Assembly (NCBI GenBank): GCA_025384855.1
Contig: JALAHT010000001.1
Span: 1,369,064 to 1,433,063, forward strand
Reading direction: 5' to 3'
Length of the DNA: 64,000 nt
Source of the DNA: Luteirhabdus salina
GTDB lineage: Bacteria > Bacteroidota > Bacteroidia > Flavobacteriales > Flavobacteriaceae
Shown: positions 27,223 through 35,953 of the stretch, one piece after another
Layout of the letters: each line of letters begins with the position of its first letter
How positions within the stretch are numbered: the first letter of the stretch is position 1
Notes under the pieces: model-generated
What the model was told of the DNA's origin: nothing
What the model saw: only the letters and a program-made list of their open reading frames with translations
The model's database searches: none
Program-made: the position numbers and the translations under genes

Positions 27223-27912
27223 ATGAAAAATGTCTTGTATATAGGGGTTGCGCTTATAGCGGTGATGGGAATTACGTCCTGCGCCGATAAGGGAGAGCCT
27301 AACTATCAATATATGCCAAATATGTATGAGCCAGTAGGATATGAAACCTATGGCGAGTATGATATATTCCAAAACGGACAAGAGGCTAAGCTTCCTGCAG
27401 TAGGTTCTATTCCACGTGGGTGGAAGCCTTATGACTATGAGAATAGTACTGAAGGATTGGAAAAGGCACGTGCCGAATTAACGAACCCACTTCCTGTTAC
27501 GGACGAGAATTTAGCTGCAGGAGCACAATTGTACACGATTTACTGTGCGGTTTGTCATGGCGACAAAGGTGACGGAAAAGGAATCTTGGCGCAACGTGAG
27601 AAATTCTTGGGTATTCCGAGTTATGCTGATCCGGGAAGAAATATCACGCCAGGTGGTACCTACCATGTTCAGATGTATGGGTTGAACGCCATGGGTTCTT
27701 ACGCTTCACAAACGAACGAAAAAGAGCGTTGGCAAATTACCCAACATGTAATGAACTTAAAAGCTGCCTTGAAGGGAGAGCCTGAATTGACGCCACAAGG
27801 AGCTGCGCAGGATTCTACCGCAACAGGTGGCGACCAGATGGCTGCAAACAATTCCATGGAGCAAGAAAGTGCAGCAATGGAGAATGAGGAAGAGGGAACA
27901 CAAGAAAACTAA
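27223..27912 (+). CDS. actE: ACIII subunit ActE, monohaem cytochrome c lipoprotein
   Basis: A 229-residue lipoprotein. I use the ATG at 27223 because it starts the signal peptide, which ends in a lipobox (GITSCADK, Cys near residue 20). One CXXCH site (CAVCHGDKGDGKG, near residue 108) marks a class I cytochrome c domain, with a Met ligand in the following GSYASQTNE or nearby region. The last 45 residues are Gln/Ala/Glu-rich and likely disordered. It supplies the single-haem branch of ACIII. Upstream spacing of only one base after actD indicates coupling. Confidence 0.93.
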   Translation: MKNVLYIGVALIAVMGITSCADKGEPNYQYMPNMYEPVGYETYGEYDIFQNGQEAKLPAVGSIPRGWKPYDYENSTEGLEKARAELTNPLPVTDENLAAGAQLYTIYCAVCHGDKGDGKGILAQREKFLGIPSYADPGRNITPGGTYHVQMYGLNAMGSYASQTNEKERWQITQHVMNLKAALKGEPELTPQGAAQDSTATGGDQMAANNSMEQESAAMENEEEGTQEN

Positions 27913-27940
27913 CAAACGTTTAAAGAGAATAGCAATCGAT

Positions 27941-29323
27941 ATGTATTCAGTACCTAGCAAATTAAAACTCTTCGCAATAATCTTTATGGTTGTTGGCGCC
28001 ATAGGCATTGTTGCTGGTTTTCTTACTGCCCCAAGCAGTACGGAAGAGGTGAAGGAAATGATGGCGTCCCACGGAGATGGTCATGGCGAACACGCCGAGG
28101 ATAGTCACGCCACGATGGATCATCATGGTAATGCCGAGGCTGGCCACGATGGACATGAAGCTATGAATCCTCGTTTAGAGCCTGCTCATGATGGTGGAGA
28201 GGATGCTCACTACGAACATGTGTTACATCAATTACAGAACCGACCTTGGTCTGCTCTTTACATCGCATGCTTCTTTTTCTTTATGATAGCATTGGGGGTG
28301 CTTGCTTTCTACGCTATTCAATATGCAGCACAAGCAGGATGGTCGCCCGTATTATTCCGAGTTATGGAAGGAATTACGGCCTATCTTCCAATAGGTTCTA
28401 TTATAATTTTTATCTTATTATTACTATCCGCATTCCATGTAAATCATATCTTCCATTGGATGGACCCAGAATTGGTGAATCCTGAAAGCGATCACTATGA
28501 TGCATTAATCGCAGGAAAAAGTGGATACTTAAATGTACCTTTCTTTTTGATAAGAGCAGCGATATATCTTATAGGATGGAACCTGTATCGTCATTTCTCT
28601 AGAAGAAATTCACTTCGTCAAGACGATGCCGAGGACAACCGTTGGTTCAAGAAAAATTTCAAACTGTCCGCTGGATTCTTGGTATTCTTTATCGTTACCG
28701 AATCGATGATGTCTTGGGATTGGATTATGAGCTTCGATCCTCACTGGTTCTCGACCCTATTTGGATGGTATGTATTCGCCGGAATGATGGTAAGCGCTAT
28801 TACTGTAATTTCAATGGTTGCCATCGTGCTAAAATCGCAAGGATATCTTGAGTTTGTGAACGATAGCCATATTCATGACCTGGCTAAGTTTATGTTCGGT
28901 TTCAGTATTTTCTGGACCTATCTATGGTTCTCACAGTTTATGCTGATCTGGTACTCGAATATTCCTGAAGAGGTAACATATTTTATCACACGAATTGAAG
29001 ACTATAAATTGCCGTTCTTCGGTATGCTCGTTATGAATTTTATATTCCCAGTATTGTTGCTAATGAATAGTGACTATAAGCGAATCAACTGGTTCGTTAT
29101 CCTTACGGGAATCGTCATCTTAGCAGGACACTATATCGATGTGTTCAATATGGTGATGCCAGCTACGGTTGGTGAATCATGGTTCATCGGGCTTCCAGAA
29201 ATCGGATCGGTGTTCTTCTTCTTTGGCTTGTTTGTGTTTGTTGTGTTCAACGCCTTGGCAAAAGCACCATTGCTCGCAACACGCAATCCATTCGTCAAGG
29301 AAAGTAAACACTTTCATTATTAA
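27941..29323 (+). CDS. actF: ACIII subunit ActF, NrfD-like
   Basis: A 460-residue inner-membrane protein, the second NrfD/PsrC-type subunit of ACIII, with about ten helices. I use the ATG at 27941 (MYSVPSKLKLF); the longer ORF overlaps actE in another frame. A first helix (about 7-27) is followed by a periplasmic segment very rich in His, Asp and Glu (about residues 42-90, HGDGHGEHAEDSHATMDHH and AHDGGEDAHYEHVLH), which could bind metal or protons. The rest contains the family HxxxMDP-like FHWMDPEL segment. ATAGCAA lies five bases before the ATG. Confidence 0.93.
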   Translation: MYSVPSKLKLFAIIFMVVGAIGIVAGFLTAPSSTEEVKEMMASHGDGHGEHAEDSHATMDHHGNAEAGHDGHEAMNPRLEPAHDGGEDAHYEHVLHQLQNRPWSALYIACFFFFMIALGVLAFYAIQYAAQAGWSPVLFRVMEGITAYLPIGSIIIFILLLLSAFHVNHIFHWMDPELVNPESDHYDALIAGKSGYLNVPFFLIRAAIYLIGWNLYRHFSRRNSLRQDDAEDNRWFKKNFKLSAGFLVFFIVTESMMSWDWIMSFDPHWFSTLFGWYVFAGMMVSAITVISMVAIVLKSQGYLEFVNDSHIHDLAKFMFGFSIFWTYLWFSQFMLIWYSNIPEEVTYFITRIEDYKLPFFGMLVMNFIFPVLLLMNSDYKRINWFVILTGIVILAGHYIDVFNMVMPATVGESWFIGLPEIGSVFFFFGLFVFVVFNALAKAPLLATRNPFVKESKHFHY

Positions 29324-29348
29324 TAAATTTGAATAGAGACAGATAGCA

Positions 29349-30419
29349 ATGACCGCATTTTTAGTAATATTAGTACTGGTTTTATTTGGTGTCACGGTAT
29401 GGCAGATGAACAAGATTTTTCAGATGTCAAAACCGAAGTCATCTTCAGAAGATGGTGTTGAAGTAGCAACAGATTCTGATAACCGCATTAACGGAAAATT
29501 GATGTTAGGCTTTGTCCTTTTCATCTATGTTCTGGCCATCATTTCATTCTGGAAATGGGGTGATGTCTTATTGCCGATTTCTGCTTCAGAGCACGGATTG
29601 GAGATCGATCAGTTGATGCTTATCTCCATGATCATCATCTTTATCGTGGGAATCATCACACAATGGCTGTTACACTATTTCGCCTATCGCTATGCCGGTA
29701 AGAAAGGCCAAAAGGCTGTTTTTTATGCCGATAACGATAAATTAGAATTTATCTGGACGATTATCCCAGTAGTTGTACTAGCCGGTTTGATTATCTACGG
29801 ACTCTTCACTTGGACAGATATTATGAATGTCGATATTGAAGAGGAAGATCCATTGGTAGTAGAACTATATGCCTATCAATTCGACTGGAGAGCACGCTAT
29901 GGTGGTGAAGATAACACGCTTGGAAAAGCAAATGTTCGCCTTATTGAAGGTGTAAACCAATTGGGTGTCGATATGAGTGATCCTAACGGACAGGACGATG
30001 TTGTGGTGAATGAACTTCACTTGCCAGTGGGAAGAAAAGTGTTGTTCAAAATGCGTTCGCAAGATGTATTGCACTCGGCCTACATGCCACACTTCCGTGC
30101 ACAGATGAACTGCGTACCGGGAATGATTACACAGTTTGCCTTTACACCTAGCATTACGACTGTGGAAATGCGTCAAGATGAGGATGTTATTGAAAAAGTG
30201 CGAACAATTAACGAAATTAGAAGAGAAAATAGTGCAGATCTAATCGCGAAGGGTGAAGAAGGATTGGAACCCTATGAATTCGATTTCCTACTATTATGTA
30301 ATAAGATTTGTGGTACCAACCACTATAACATGCAGATGAAGATTATTGTTGAATCCGAAGAGGAGTATGAAGCATGGTTAGCCGAACAGCCTACAATGGC
30401 AAAGGCGATGGAGCAATAA
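29349..30419 (+). CDS. coxB: Cytochrome c oxidase subunit II
   Basis: A 356-residue subunit that accepts electrons at the CuA centre. There appear to be four hydrophobic helices (about 1-20, 50-72, 90-115, 132-155) instead of the usual two. The CuA domain has VLHSAYMPHFRAQ and CNKICGTNHYNM, with Cys317, Cys321, His325 and Met328 as ligands. The residue between the two Cys that is normally Glu is Lys319; its ligand role uses a backbone carbonyl, so the centre may still form. The gene follows actF by 25 bases, and ATAGCA runs straight into the ATG. Confidence 0.96.
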   Translation: MTAFLVILVLVLFGVTVWQMNKIFQMSKPKSSSEDGVEVATDSDNRINGKLMLGFVLFIYVLAIISFWKWGDVLLPISASEHGLEIDQLMLISMIIIFIVGIITQWLLHYFAYRYAGKKGQKAVFYADNDKLEFIWTIIPVVVLAGLIIYGLFTWTDIMNVDIEEEDPLVVELYAYQFDWRARYGGEDNTLGKANVRLIEGVNQLGVDMSDPNGQDDVVVNELHLPVGRKVLFKMRSQDVLHSAYMPHFRAQMNCVPGMITQFAFTPSITTVEMRQDEDVIEKVRTINEIRRENSADLIAKGEEGLEPYEFDFLLLCNKICGTNHYNMQMKIIVESEEEYEAWLAEQPTMAKAMEQ

Positions 30420-30443
30420 CAAAAAAAAATAGCTTAAAAAGAT

Positions 30444-32270
30444 ATGTCAGCACACGCACACGAACACGCAATAGATCACCACGATGATCATGGGCATCAT
30501 CACAAGGAGACCTTCATAACGAAGTATATCTTTAGTCAAGATCACAAGATGATCTCCAAGCAGTACCTTATCACCGGTCTGTTTATGGGTATCATCGGTA
30601 TTGCCATGTCTATCTTATTTAGAATGCAATTGGCATGGCCAGAAGAGCCGTTTACAATATTTGAAATCTTCTTAGGCAAATGGGCCGAAGGAGGTGTAAT
30701 GGATCCTAGTGTTTACTTGGCACTGGTAACCATTCACGGTACCATCATGGTATTCTTCGTCCTTACCGCAGGATTAAGTGGTACGTTTAGTAACCTCTTA
30801 ATTCCTTTGCAGATTGGAGCCCGAGATATGGCCTCTGGATTCCTGAATATGGTTTCGTATTGGTTGTTTTTCTTGTCGAGTGTTATTATGGTATTGTCTC
30901 TGTTCGTGGAGGCAGGACCAGCATCGGCAGGTTGGACCATCTATCCGCCGCTTAGTGCCTTGCCACAAGCTATTCCAGGTTCTGGAGCAGGGATGACCCT
31001 TTGGTTGGTCTCGATGGCAATCTTCATTGCTTCCTCATTATTGGGTTCTTTGAACTATATCGTAACAGTTATCAACTTGCGTACGAAAGGGATGTCTATG
31101 ACTCGCCTTCCACTAACGATTTGGGCGTTCTTTGTAACGGCTATTATCGGGGTGGTTTCATTCCCAGTATTACTTTCAGCAGCGTTGATGTTGATTATGG
31201 ACCGAAGCTTTGGAACGTCTTTCTTCCTATCCGATATCTATATCGCTGGAGAAGTATTGCACAACCAAGGTGGATCGCCAGTACTTTTTGAACACTTATT
31301 CTGGTTCCTTGGTCACCCTGAAGTATACATCGTGTTACTTCCAGCCCTTGGTATTACCTCTGAAGTAATTGCCACCAATTCACGGAAACCGATTTTCGGA
31401 TATCGTGCGATGGTTGCTTCCATCTTAGCGATTGCGTTTCTATCGACAATCGTTTGGGGTCACCACATGTTTATCTCAGGTATGAACCCATTCCTCGGAT
31501 CGGTATTTACCTTTACAACCTTATTGATTGCGATTCCTTCTGCAGTAAAAGCATTTAACTATATCACAACCCTTTGGAAAGGTAACCTCCAGTTTAACCC
31601 TGGTATGTTATTCTCCATCGGATTGGTGTCTACCTTTATTACGGGTGGACTTACCGGAATTATCCTTGGGGATAGTGCCTTGGATATTAACGTTCACGAT
31701 ACCTACTTCGTGGTGGCTCACTTCCACTTGGTAATGGGTATTTCTGCCTTGTACGGACTGTTCGCAGGGGTATACCACTGGTTCCCGAAAATGTTCGAAG
31801 GTAGAATGATGAATAAAAACTTAGGATATGTTCACTTCTGGGTAACCGCTATTGGTGCCTACGGGGTATTCTTCCCAATGCACTTTGTTGGATTGGCAGG
31901 ACTGCCACGTCGTTATTACACGAATACAAACTTCCCGTATTTCGACGATTTAGCCGATGTGAATGTGGTAATGACCATTTTTGCAATCGTTACGGCAGCA
32001 GTTCAATTGGTATTCTTGTATAACTTCTTCTATTCTATGTTCTATGGAAAAAGAGGTTCTAAGAATCCATGGAATTCGAATACATTGGAATGGACAGCAG
32101 AGATGAAGCACATCCACGGAAACTGGGATGGTCCTATTCCACACGTTTATCGTTGGGCATACGATTATAGTAAGTTGAACAAAGACGAAACCGATTACGT
32201 AATTCCGGGACAAGACTTCATTCCGCAAACCTTACCGCTTCAAGACAATGAAGAAGAGCTAAATCACTAA
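30444..32270 (+). CDS. coxA: Cytochrome c oxidase subunit I
   Basis: A 608-residue catalytic subunit carrying the low-spin haem and the haem-copper centre, with about twelve membrane helices. Key segments are present: IHGTIMVFF (haem ligand His near 98), GHPEVYIVLLPALG (near 290, His and the cross-linked Tyr), WGHHMFISGM (CuB His pair near 338), and VHDTYFVVAHFHLVMG (haem ligand His residues). The N-terminus is unusually His-rich (HAHEHAIDHHDDHGHHH). It ends the ACIII-oxidase operon and is followed by a terminator; subunits III and IV are 21 kb away. Confidence 0.98.
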   Translation: MSAHAHEHAIDHHDDHGHHHKETFITKYIFSQDHKMISKQYLITGLFMGIIGIAMSILFRMQLAWPEEPFTIFEIFLGKWAEGGVMDPSVYLALVTIHGTIMVFFVLTAGLSGTFSNLLIPLQIGARDMASGFLNMVSYWLFFLSSVIMVLSLFVEAGPASAGWTIYPPLSALPQAIPGSGAGMTLWLVSMAIFIASSLLGSLNYIVTVINLRTKGMSMTRLPLTIWAFFVTAIIGVVSFPVLLSAALMLIMDRSFGTSFFLSDIYIAGEVLHNQGGSPVLFEHLFWFLGHPEVYIVLLPALGITSEVIATNSRKPIFGYRAMVASILAIAFLSTIVWGHHMFISGMNPFLGSVFTFTTLLIAIPSAVKAFNYITTLWKGNLQFNPGMLFSIGLVSTFITGGLTGIILGDSALDINVHDTYFVVAHFHLVMGISALYGLFAGVYHWFPKMFEGRMMNKNLGYVHFWVTAIGAYGVFFPMHFVGLAGLPRRYYTNTNFPYFDDLADVNVVMTIFAIVTAAVQLVFLYNFFYSMFYGKRGSKNPWNSNTLEWTAEMKHIHGNWDGPIPHVYRWAYDYSKLNKDETDYVIPGQDFIPQTLPLQDNEEELNH

Positions 32271-32293
32271 GGCTTAGTGAAACAAATACTAGA

Positions 32294-32322
32294 AAAACCC
32301 TTCCAAACGGAAGGGTTTTTTT
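32294..32322 (+). terminator. Terminator of the ACIII-oxidase operon
   Basis: AACCCTTCC pairs with GGAAGGGTT across AAAC, followed by a T run, 24 bases after the coxA stop. Confidence 0.9.
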
Positions 32323-32366
32323 ATAAAATACGGGGGAACACGTATGCATTTTTCGTTGCTGCCCTA

Positions 32367-32374
32367 TACCTTTG
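32367..32374 (+). promoter_or_regulatory. -7 promoter element of the candidate RNA
   Basis: TACCTTTG matches the TAnnTTTG consensus; the -33 match is weak. It lies about 45 bases beyond the coxA terminator and would start an RNA near 32380. Confidence 0.5.
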
Positions 32375-32379
32375 TAGTA

Positions 32380-32484
32380 CGTTAAGGTGAAAAAATAATT
32401 AGGTTTAGACTTACTTTGTCGGTATCGTGAGGAGTTGCCGATAAGGTGAAAAACCGCATCCGAGAGGAGGGATGCGGTTTTTTT
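32380..32484 (+). ncRNA. Candidate structured small RNA between coxA and ruvB
   Basis: A segment of about 105 bases with its own promoter element and terminator and no reading frame. ACTTTGTCGGT (32413-32423) can pair with GCCGATAAGGT (32437-32447) over 11 positions, including three G-U pairs, around a 13-base loop that contains GTGA. The sequence AAGGTGAAAAA occurs twice (32384-32394 and 32443-32453), so ACTTT could pair with either copy. The second copy runs into the terminator stem. This arrangement would suit a switch or a stand-alone RNA. It shares some flanking bases with small SRP RNA but lacks the conserved AGCAGC. Family unknown. Confidence 0.45.
32452..32484 (+). terminator. Terminator of the candidate RNA
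   Basis: AACCGCATCC pairs with GGATGCGGTT across an 8-base loop, followed by seven T. It sits 60 bases before ruvB and before the ruvB promoter. Confidence 0.85.
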
Positions 32485-32512
32485 GTTTTTACCCTTTATA
32501 AATTCGAAAGAA

Positions 32513-32539
32513 TTGCGTTTTAGTTTCTTCGTATATTTG
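32513..32539 (+). promoter_or_regulatory. Promoter of ruvB, nearly leaderless
   Basis: TTG (32513-32515) and TATATTTG (32532-32539) are 16 bases apart. Only four bases separate the -7 element from the ruvB ATG, so the transcript should start at or within a base or two of the start codon. Confidence 0.6.
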
Positions 32540-32543
32540 TGAT

Positions 32544-33566
32544 ATGAACGAACACCTAGACCCCACCGGCGAACAATTTTCTCCCCAAGAGCTCGATATG
32601 GAGCGAAAATTACGTCCCTTAAGCTTCGACGATTTTAACGGACAGGAACAAGCGTTGGAAAACCTACAGGTATTCGTACAAGCGGCGAACCTTCGAAAAG
32701 AAGCACTTGATCATACACTTTTTCACGGACCTCCTGGACTCGGTAAAACTACACTGGCCCACATTCTCGCGAATGAACTTAGTGTAGGTATAAAAGTGAC
32801 TTCTGGACCAGTACTCGATAAACCTGGCGACCTTGCTGGACTTCTTACCAATCTTGAAGAACGCGATGTTTTGTTTATAGATGAAATTCATCGCCTCAGT
32901 CCTATAGTGGAAGAGTACCTCTACAGCGCAATGGAGGATTATAAAATCGATATCATGATTGAAACGGGCCCCAATGCCCGAACCGTCCAAATCAATCTAA
33001 ATCCTTTTACCTTAGTCGGTGCCACTACCCGTTCTGGATTATTGACGGCACCCATGCGAGCACGGTTTGGAATATCTTCCCGTTTGAATTACTACACCAC
33101 CGAATTATTAACGACGATTGTTGAACGAAGTGCCGATATTTTGGATGTTCCCATCACTATGGAAGCCGCTATCGAAATTGCGGGTCGTAGTCGCGGGACA
33201 CCAAGGATTGCTAATGCATTGTTGCGAAGGGTGCGCGACTTTGCCCAGATTAAGGGAGATGGAAAGATCAATATCCAAATTGCGAAGTTTGCTCTAAAAC
33301 AATTGAATGTGGATGCATATGGTTTGGATGAAATGGACAATAAAATTCTTGCGACCATCATCGATAAATTTAAAGGTGGACCTGTCGGGATAACAACCTT
33401 GGCTACCGCCGTTTCTGAAAATGGCGAAACCATTGAAGAAGTCTACGAACCGTTCCTAATTCAACAAGGCTTCATCGTGCGAACGCCCAGGGGAAGAGAA
33501 GTCACCGAAGCGGCCTACAAGCATTTGGACCGAACCAAAGGTGGAGTACAGGGAGGACTGTTTTAA
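32544..33566 (+). CDS. ruvB: Holliday junction branch migration helicase RuvB
   Basis: A 340-residue AAA+ motor that, with RuvA, drives branch migration of Holliday junctions. The Walker A segment [10 protein letters not shown] (about residues 62-71), Walker [12 protein letters not shown], sensor 1 GATTRSGLL and the arginine finger region APMRARFG are intact, and the C-terminal winged helix ([26 protein letters not shown] in part) is complete. Length is normal. It is followed after two bases by a cytochrome P450 gene, so the two are likely cotranscribed. ruvA lies 4.8 kb downstream and ruvC is not in the window. Confidence 0.97.
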   Translation: MNEHLDPTGEQFSPQELDMERKLRPLSFDDFNGQEQALENLQVFVQAANLRKEALDHTLFHGPPGLGKTTLAHILANELSVGIKVTSGPVLDKPGDLAGLLTNLEERDVLFIDEIHRLSPIVEEYLYSAMEDYKIDIMIETGPNARTVQINLNPFTLVGATTRSGLLTAPMRARFGISSRLNYYTTELLTTIVERSADILDVPITMEAAIEIAGRSRGTPRIANALLRRVRDFAQIKGDGKINIQIAKFALKQLNVDAYGLDEMDNKILATIIDKFKGGPVGITTLATAVSENGETIEEVYEPFLIQQGFIVRTPRGREVTEAAYKHLDRTKGGVQGGLF

Positions 33567-33568
33567 TT

Positions 33569-34909
33569 ATGGCCACTGAAAACATACCAAAAGTTCCCTT
33601 GCTTCGGTTTCTGAAGCATTCCTTCGAAATCTTAAAGAATCCGCTCCCGTTTCATCATGAGAACTTCCGTCGCCATGGCGATACCTTCAAACTTCAGATA
33701 GGGTTGAAATCCTCAGTGGTGTTTTCACGCGATGCGGCATTTCTTCAATATGTGCTTCAAAAGAACCAAAGAAATTATACCAAGTCCACAATTCAAACGC
33801 AGGACTTAGCGAAATATGTGGGCAAGGGATTGCTTACTTCGGAAGGGGAATTGTGGAAGACTCAACGTAAATTGATTCAGCCAGGCTTTCATAAAAAGCA
33901 ACTGGCAACCATACTCGATAGTATGCAACATACTATTGAAATCGAACTTCAAAAAATTGAAACCGATAAACCGTTCGATATTTTTCCTGTGTTTAACGAT
34001 CTTGCATTTCAAGTGGTAGCAAAATCATTGTTTAGCGGGGCGATTTCACAAGAACAAATCAACCGACTACAACATATAACCGAAGCCGCTCAAAAAATGT
34101 TGGTACGTGAACTGCGCCAGCCGTATTTGAATAAATGGTTTCGTTTTAGTGGCACCATTCAGAAGTATTTGGACTTAGTTGAAGAGTCACGAGAAATGCT
34201 ACGAAATATCGTTGCAGAACGAAAAGCAAGTCAAAAAAGGGAAAACGATTTGCTCGATATGCTATTGGATGCCAGATATGAAGATGGTAGTGGAATGGAA
34301 GAGGCTCAGCTAATCGATGAAATCCTAATTCTTTTTGTGGCCGGGCATGAAACCACCAGTAATGCCCTCACCTTCACCTGTGAACTGTTGGCCAGACATC
34401 CCGAAGTGCAACAAAAATTACGAAAGGAAGTTGCGCAACTTTCGATGGCTAATTCCTTGATGGAAAAAATCAAACAGGCAACCTACACCACCCAGGTTAT
34501 CGAGGAATCCATGCGCTTGTACCCGCCCGCCTATTTTATCGATCGGGTGAATTTGGAAGACGATTCCTTTCAACAGATGAAATTTAAAAAGGGCACAAGT
34601 TTGCTCTTTTCTGTTTATGAAATCCATCGTCATCCCGATCATTGGGAAGATCCGCTTTCATTCAAGCCCGAACGTTTCAATGACAGAGCTGCTAAAAATT
34701 ATTCTGGTTTTTATTTTCCTTTTGGCGCGGGACCAAGAATGTGTATCGGAAACAATTTTGCCATGTACGAAATGGTGCTCGCCGTTTCACACCTTATTCA
34801 GCATTTCGAAATAAAGCCAAAAGAAACCCCCATCAAAACCTTACCATTGATTACCTTAAAACCGAAGGACGCCATTCTTCATTTTAAAAAAACAACTTCC
34901 AACAACTAA
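33569..34909 (+). CDS. Cytochrome P450
   Basis: A 446-residue soluble haem monooxygenase. The I-helix AGHETTSN (near residue 257), the K-helix EESMRLYPP and the haem-binding FPFGAGPRMCIG with axial Cys392 are complete. Sequence style (HETTSNALTF, RMCIGNNFA) is closest to the CYP102/CYP4-like fatty-acid group, but the substrate cannot be read. No ferredoxin or reductase gene is beside it, so electron donors must come from elsewhere. Start two bases after ruvB suggests cotranscription. The stop codon lies in the first unit of a heptanucleotide tandem repeat. Confidence 0.93.
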   Translation: MATENIPKVPLLRFLKHSFEILKNPLPFHHENFRRHGDTFKLQIGLKSSVVFSRDAAFLQYVLQKNQRNYTKSTIQTQDLAKYVGKGLLTSEGELWKTQRKLIQPGFHKKQLATILDSMQHTIEIELQKIETDKPFDIFPVFNDLAFQVVAKSLFSGAISQEQINRLQHITEAAQKMLVRELRQPYLNKWFRFSGTIQKYLDLVEESREMLRNIVAERKASQKRENDLLDMLLDARYEDGSGMEEAQLIDEILILFVAGHETTSNALTFTCELLARHPEVQQKLRKEVAQLSMANSLMEKIKQATYTTQVIEESMRLYPPAYFIDRVNLEDDSFQQMKFKKGTSLLFSVYEIHRHPDHWEDPLSFKPERFNDRAAKNYSGFYFPFGAGPRMCIGNNFAMYEMVLAVSHLIQHFEIKPKETPIKTLPLITLKPKDAILHFKKTTSNN

Positions 34910-34945
34910 AGACTAAAGACTAAAGACTAAAGACTACCGACTACC
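34905..34945 (+). repeat. Heptanucleotide tandem repeat ACTAAAG
   Basis: Four exact ACTAAAG units (34905-34932) are followed by two ACTACCG-type units. They fill the gap between the P450 and queG; the P450 stop codon is part of the first unit and the queG ATG is three bases beyond the last. Confidence 0.9.
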
Positions 34946-34947
34946 AT

Positions 34948-35871
34948 ATGTCCACTTCACACCATACACAGCTTATCAAGTCTGAAGCCAAGCGGCTCGG
35001 GTTTATGTCTTGTGGTATCAGCAAAGCTGAGTTTTTGGAAGAAGAAGCGCCACGATTGGAAAAATGGTTGAAGGAGGGCAAGCAAGGAGAAATGCAGTAT
35101 CTCGAAAATCATTTTGACAAACGGTTGGATCCAACCTTGTTGGTGCCTGGAGCAAAAAGTGTTGTTTCAGTTTTGTTGAATTATTTCCCTTCGGAAACAC
35201 AGCGAGATGATTCCTATAAAATTTCAAAATACGCTTATGGTCGCGATTACCATTTTGTAATCAAGGATAAACTCAAATCGTTACTTCATTTTATTCATGA
35301 TGAAATTGGTGAAGTTCACGGCCGTGCGTTTGTCGATTCGGCTCCGGTATTAGATAAAACCTGGGCAGCCCGAAGTGGCCTTGGCTGGATAGGGAAGCAT
35401 ACGAACCTGTTGACGAAGCAAGTGGGGTCCTTTTACTTTATTGCAGAATTGATCATCGATTTGGAATTGGAGTACGATACACCAGTAACGGACCACTGCG
35501 GAAGTTGCACCGCCTGTATCGATGCCTGTCCGACGCAAGCCATCGTAGAACCCTATGTGGTGGATGGAAGTAAATGTATTTCATATCTGACTATCGAGTT
35601 GAAAAATGAGATTCCAAGTGAATTTTCTGGTGAAATGGACGATTGGATGTTCGGCTGCGATGTGTGTCAGGATGTTTGTCCATGGAACCGTTTCAGTAAA
35701 TCACACAGTGAACCCCTCTTCAACCCAAAACCAGAATTGTTGAAATATTCCAAAAAGGAATGGGAAGAGATTACCAAGGAAACCTTCAATGAGATTTTCC
35801 GGAAAAGTGCCGTGAAACGAACAAAATTCGAAGGTCTGAAGCGAAACATTCAGTTTCTAAAAGAAGAATAA
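34948..35871 (+). CDS. queG: Epoxyqueuosine reductase QueG
   Basis: A 307-residue iron-sulfur and cobalamin enzyme for the last step of queuosine synthesis in tRNA. The N-terminal domain includes [19 protein letters not shown] and the catalytic-region [19 protein letters not shown]. Two [4Fe-4S] motifs follow: [16 protein letters not shown] and [13 protein letters not shown]. The HEAT-like C-terminal extension of E. coli QueG is short or absent, as in many Bacteroidota. It is probably in the ruvB-P450 transcript, though the heptamer repeat lies directly before its start codon. Confidence 0.95.
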   Translation: MSTSHHTQLIKSEAKRLGFMSCGISKAEFLEEEAPRLEKWLKEGKQGEMQYLENHFDKRLDPTLLVPGAKSVVSVLLNYFPSETQRDDSYKISKYAYGRDYHFVIKDKLKSLLHFIHDEIGEVHGRAFVDSAPVLDKTWAARSGLGWIGKHTNLLTKQVGSFYFIAELIIDLELEYDTPVTDHCGSCTACIDACPTQAIVEPYVVDGSKCISYLTIELKNEIPSEFSGEMDDWMFGCDVCQDVCPWNRFSKSHSEPLFNPKPELLKYSKKEWEEITKETFNEIFRKSAVKRTKFEGLKRNIQFLKEE

Positions 35872-35920
35872 ACCGCCAGCATCTTTCACAAAATAAATTT
35901 CTACATTTCACTTACAACCG

Positions 35921-35928
35921 TACCTTTG
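35921..35928 (+). promoter_or_regulatory. -7 promoter element of maeB
   Basis: TACCTTTG, 25 bases before the maeB ATG; the -33 region is T-rich without an exact TTG. Confidence 0.5.
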
Positions 35929-35953
35929 TGTTTCAGCGAAAACCTCACCCATT

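Noticed and set aside
32380-32484. Small SRP RNA (ffs)
   Set aside because: A GTGA loop and similar flanks are present, but the conserved AGCAGC and the paired outer ends are missing. Kept as an RNA of unknown family.
34905-34945. Possible CRISPR-like repeat
   Set aside because: Units are 7 bases without spacers; this is a simple tandem repeat. No CRISPR array or cas gene was seen anywhere.
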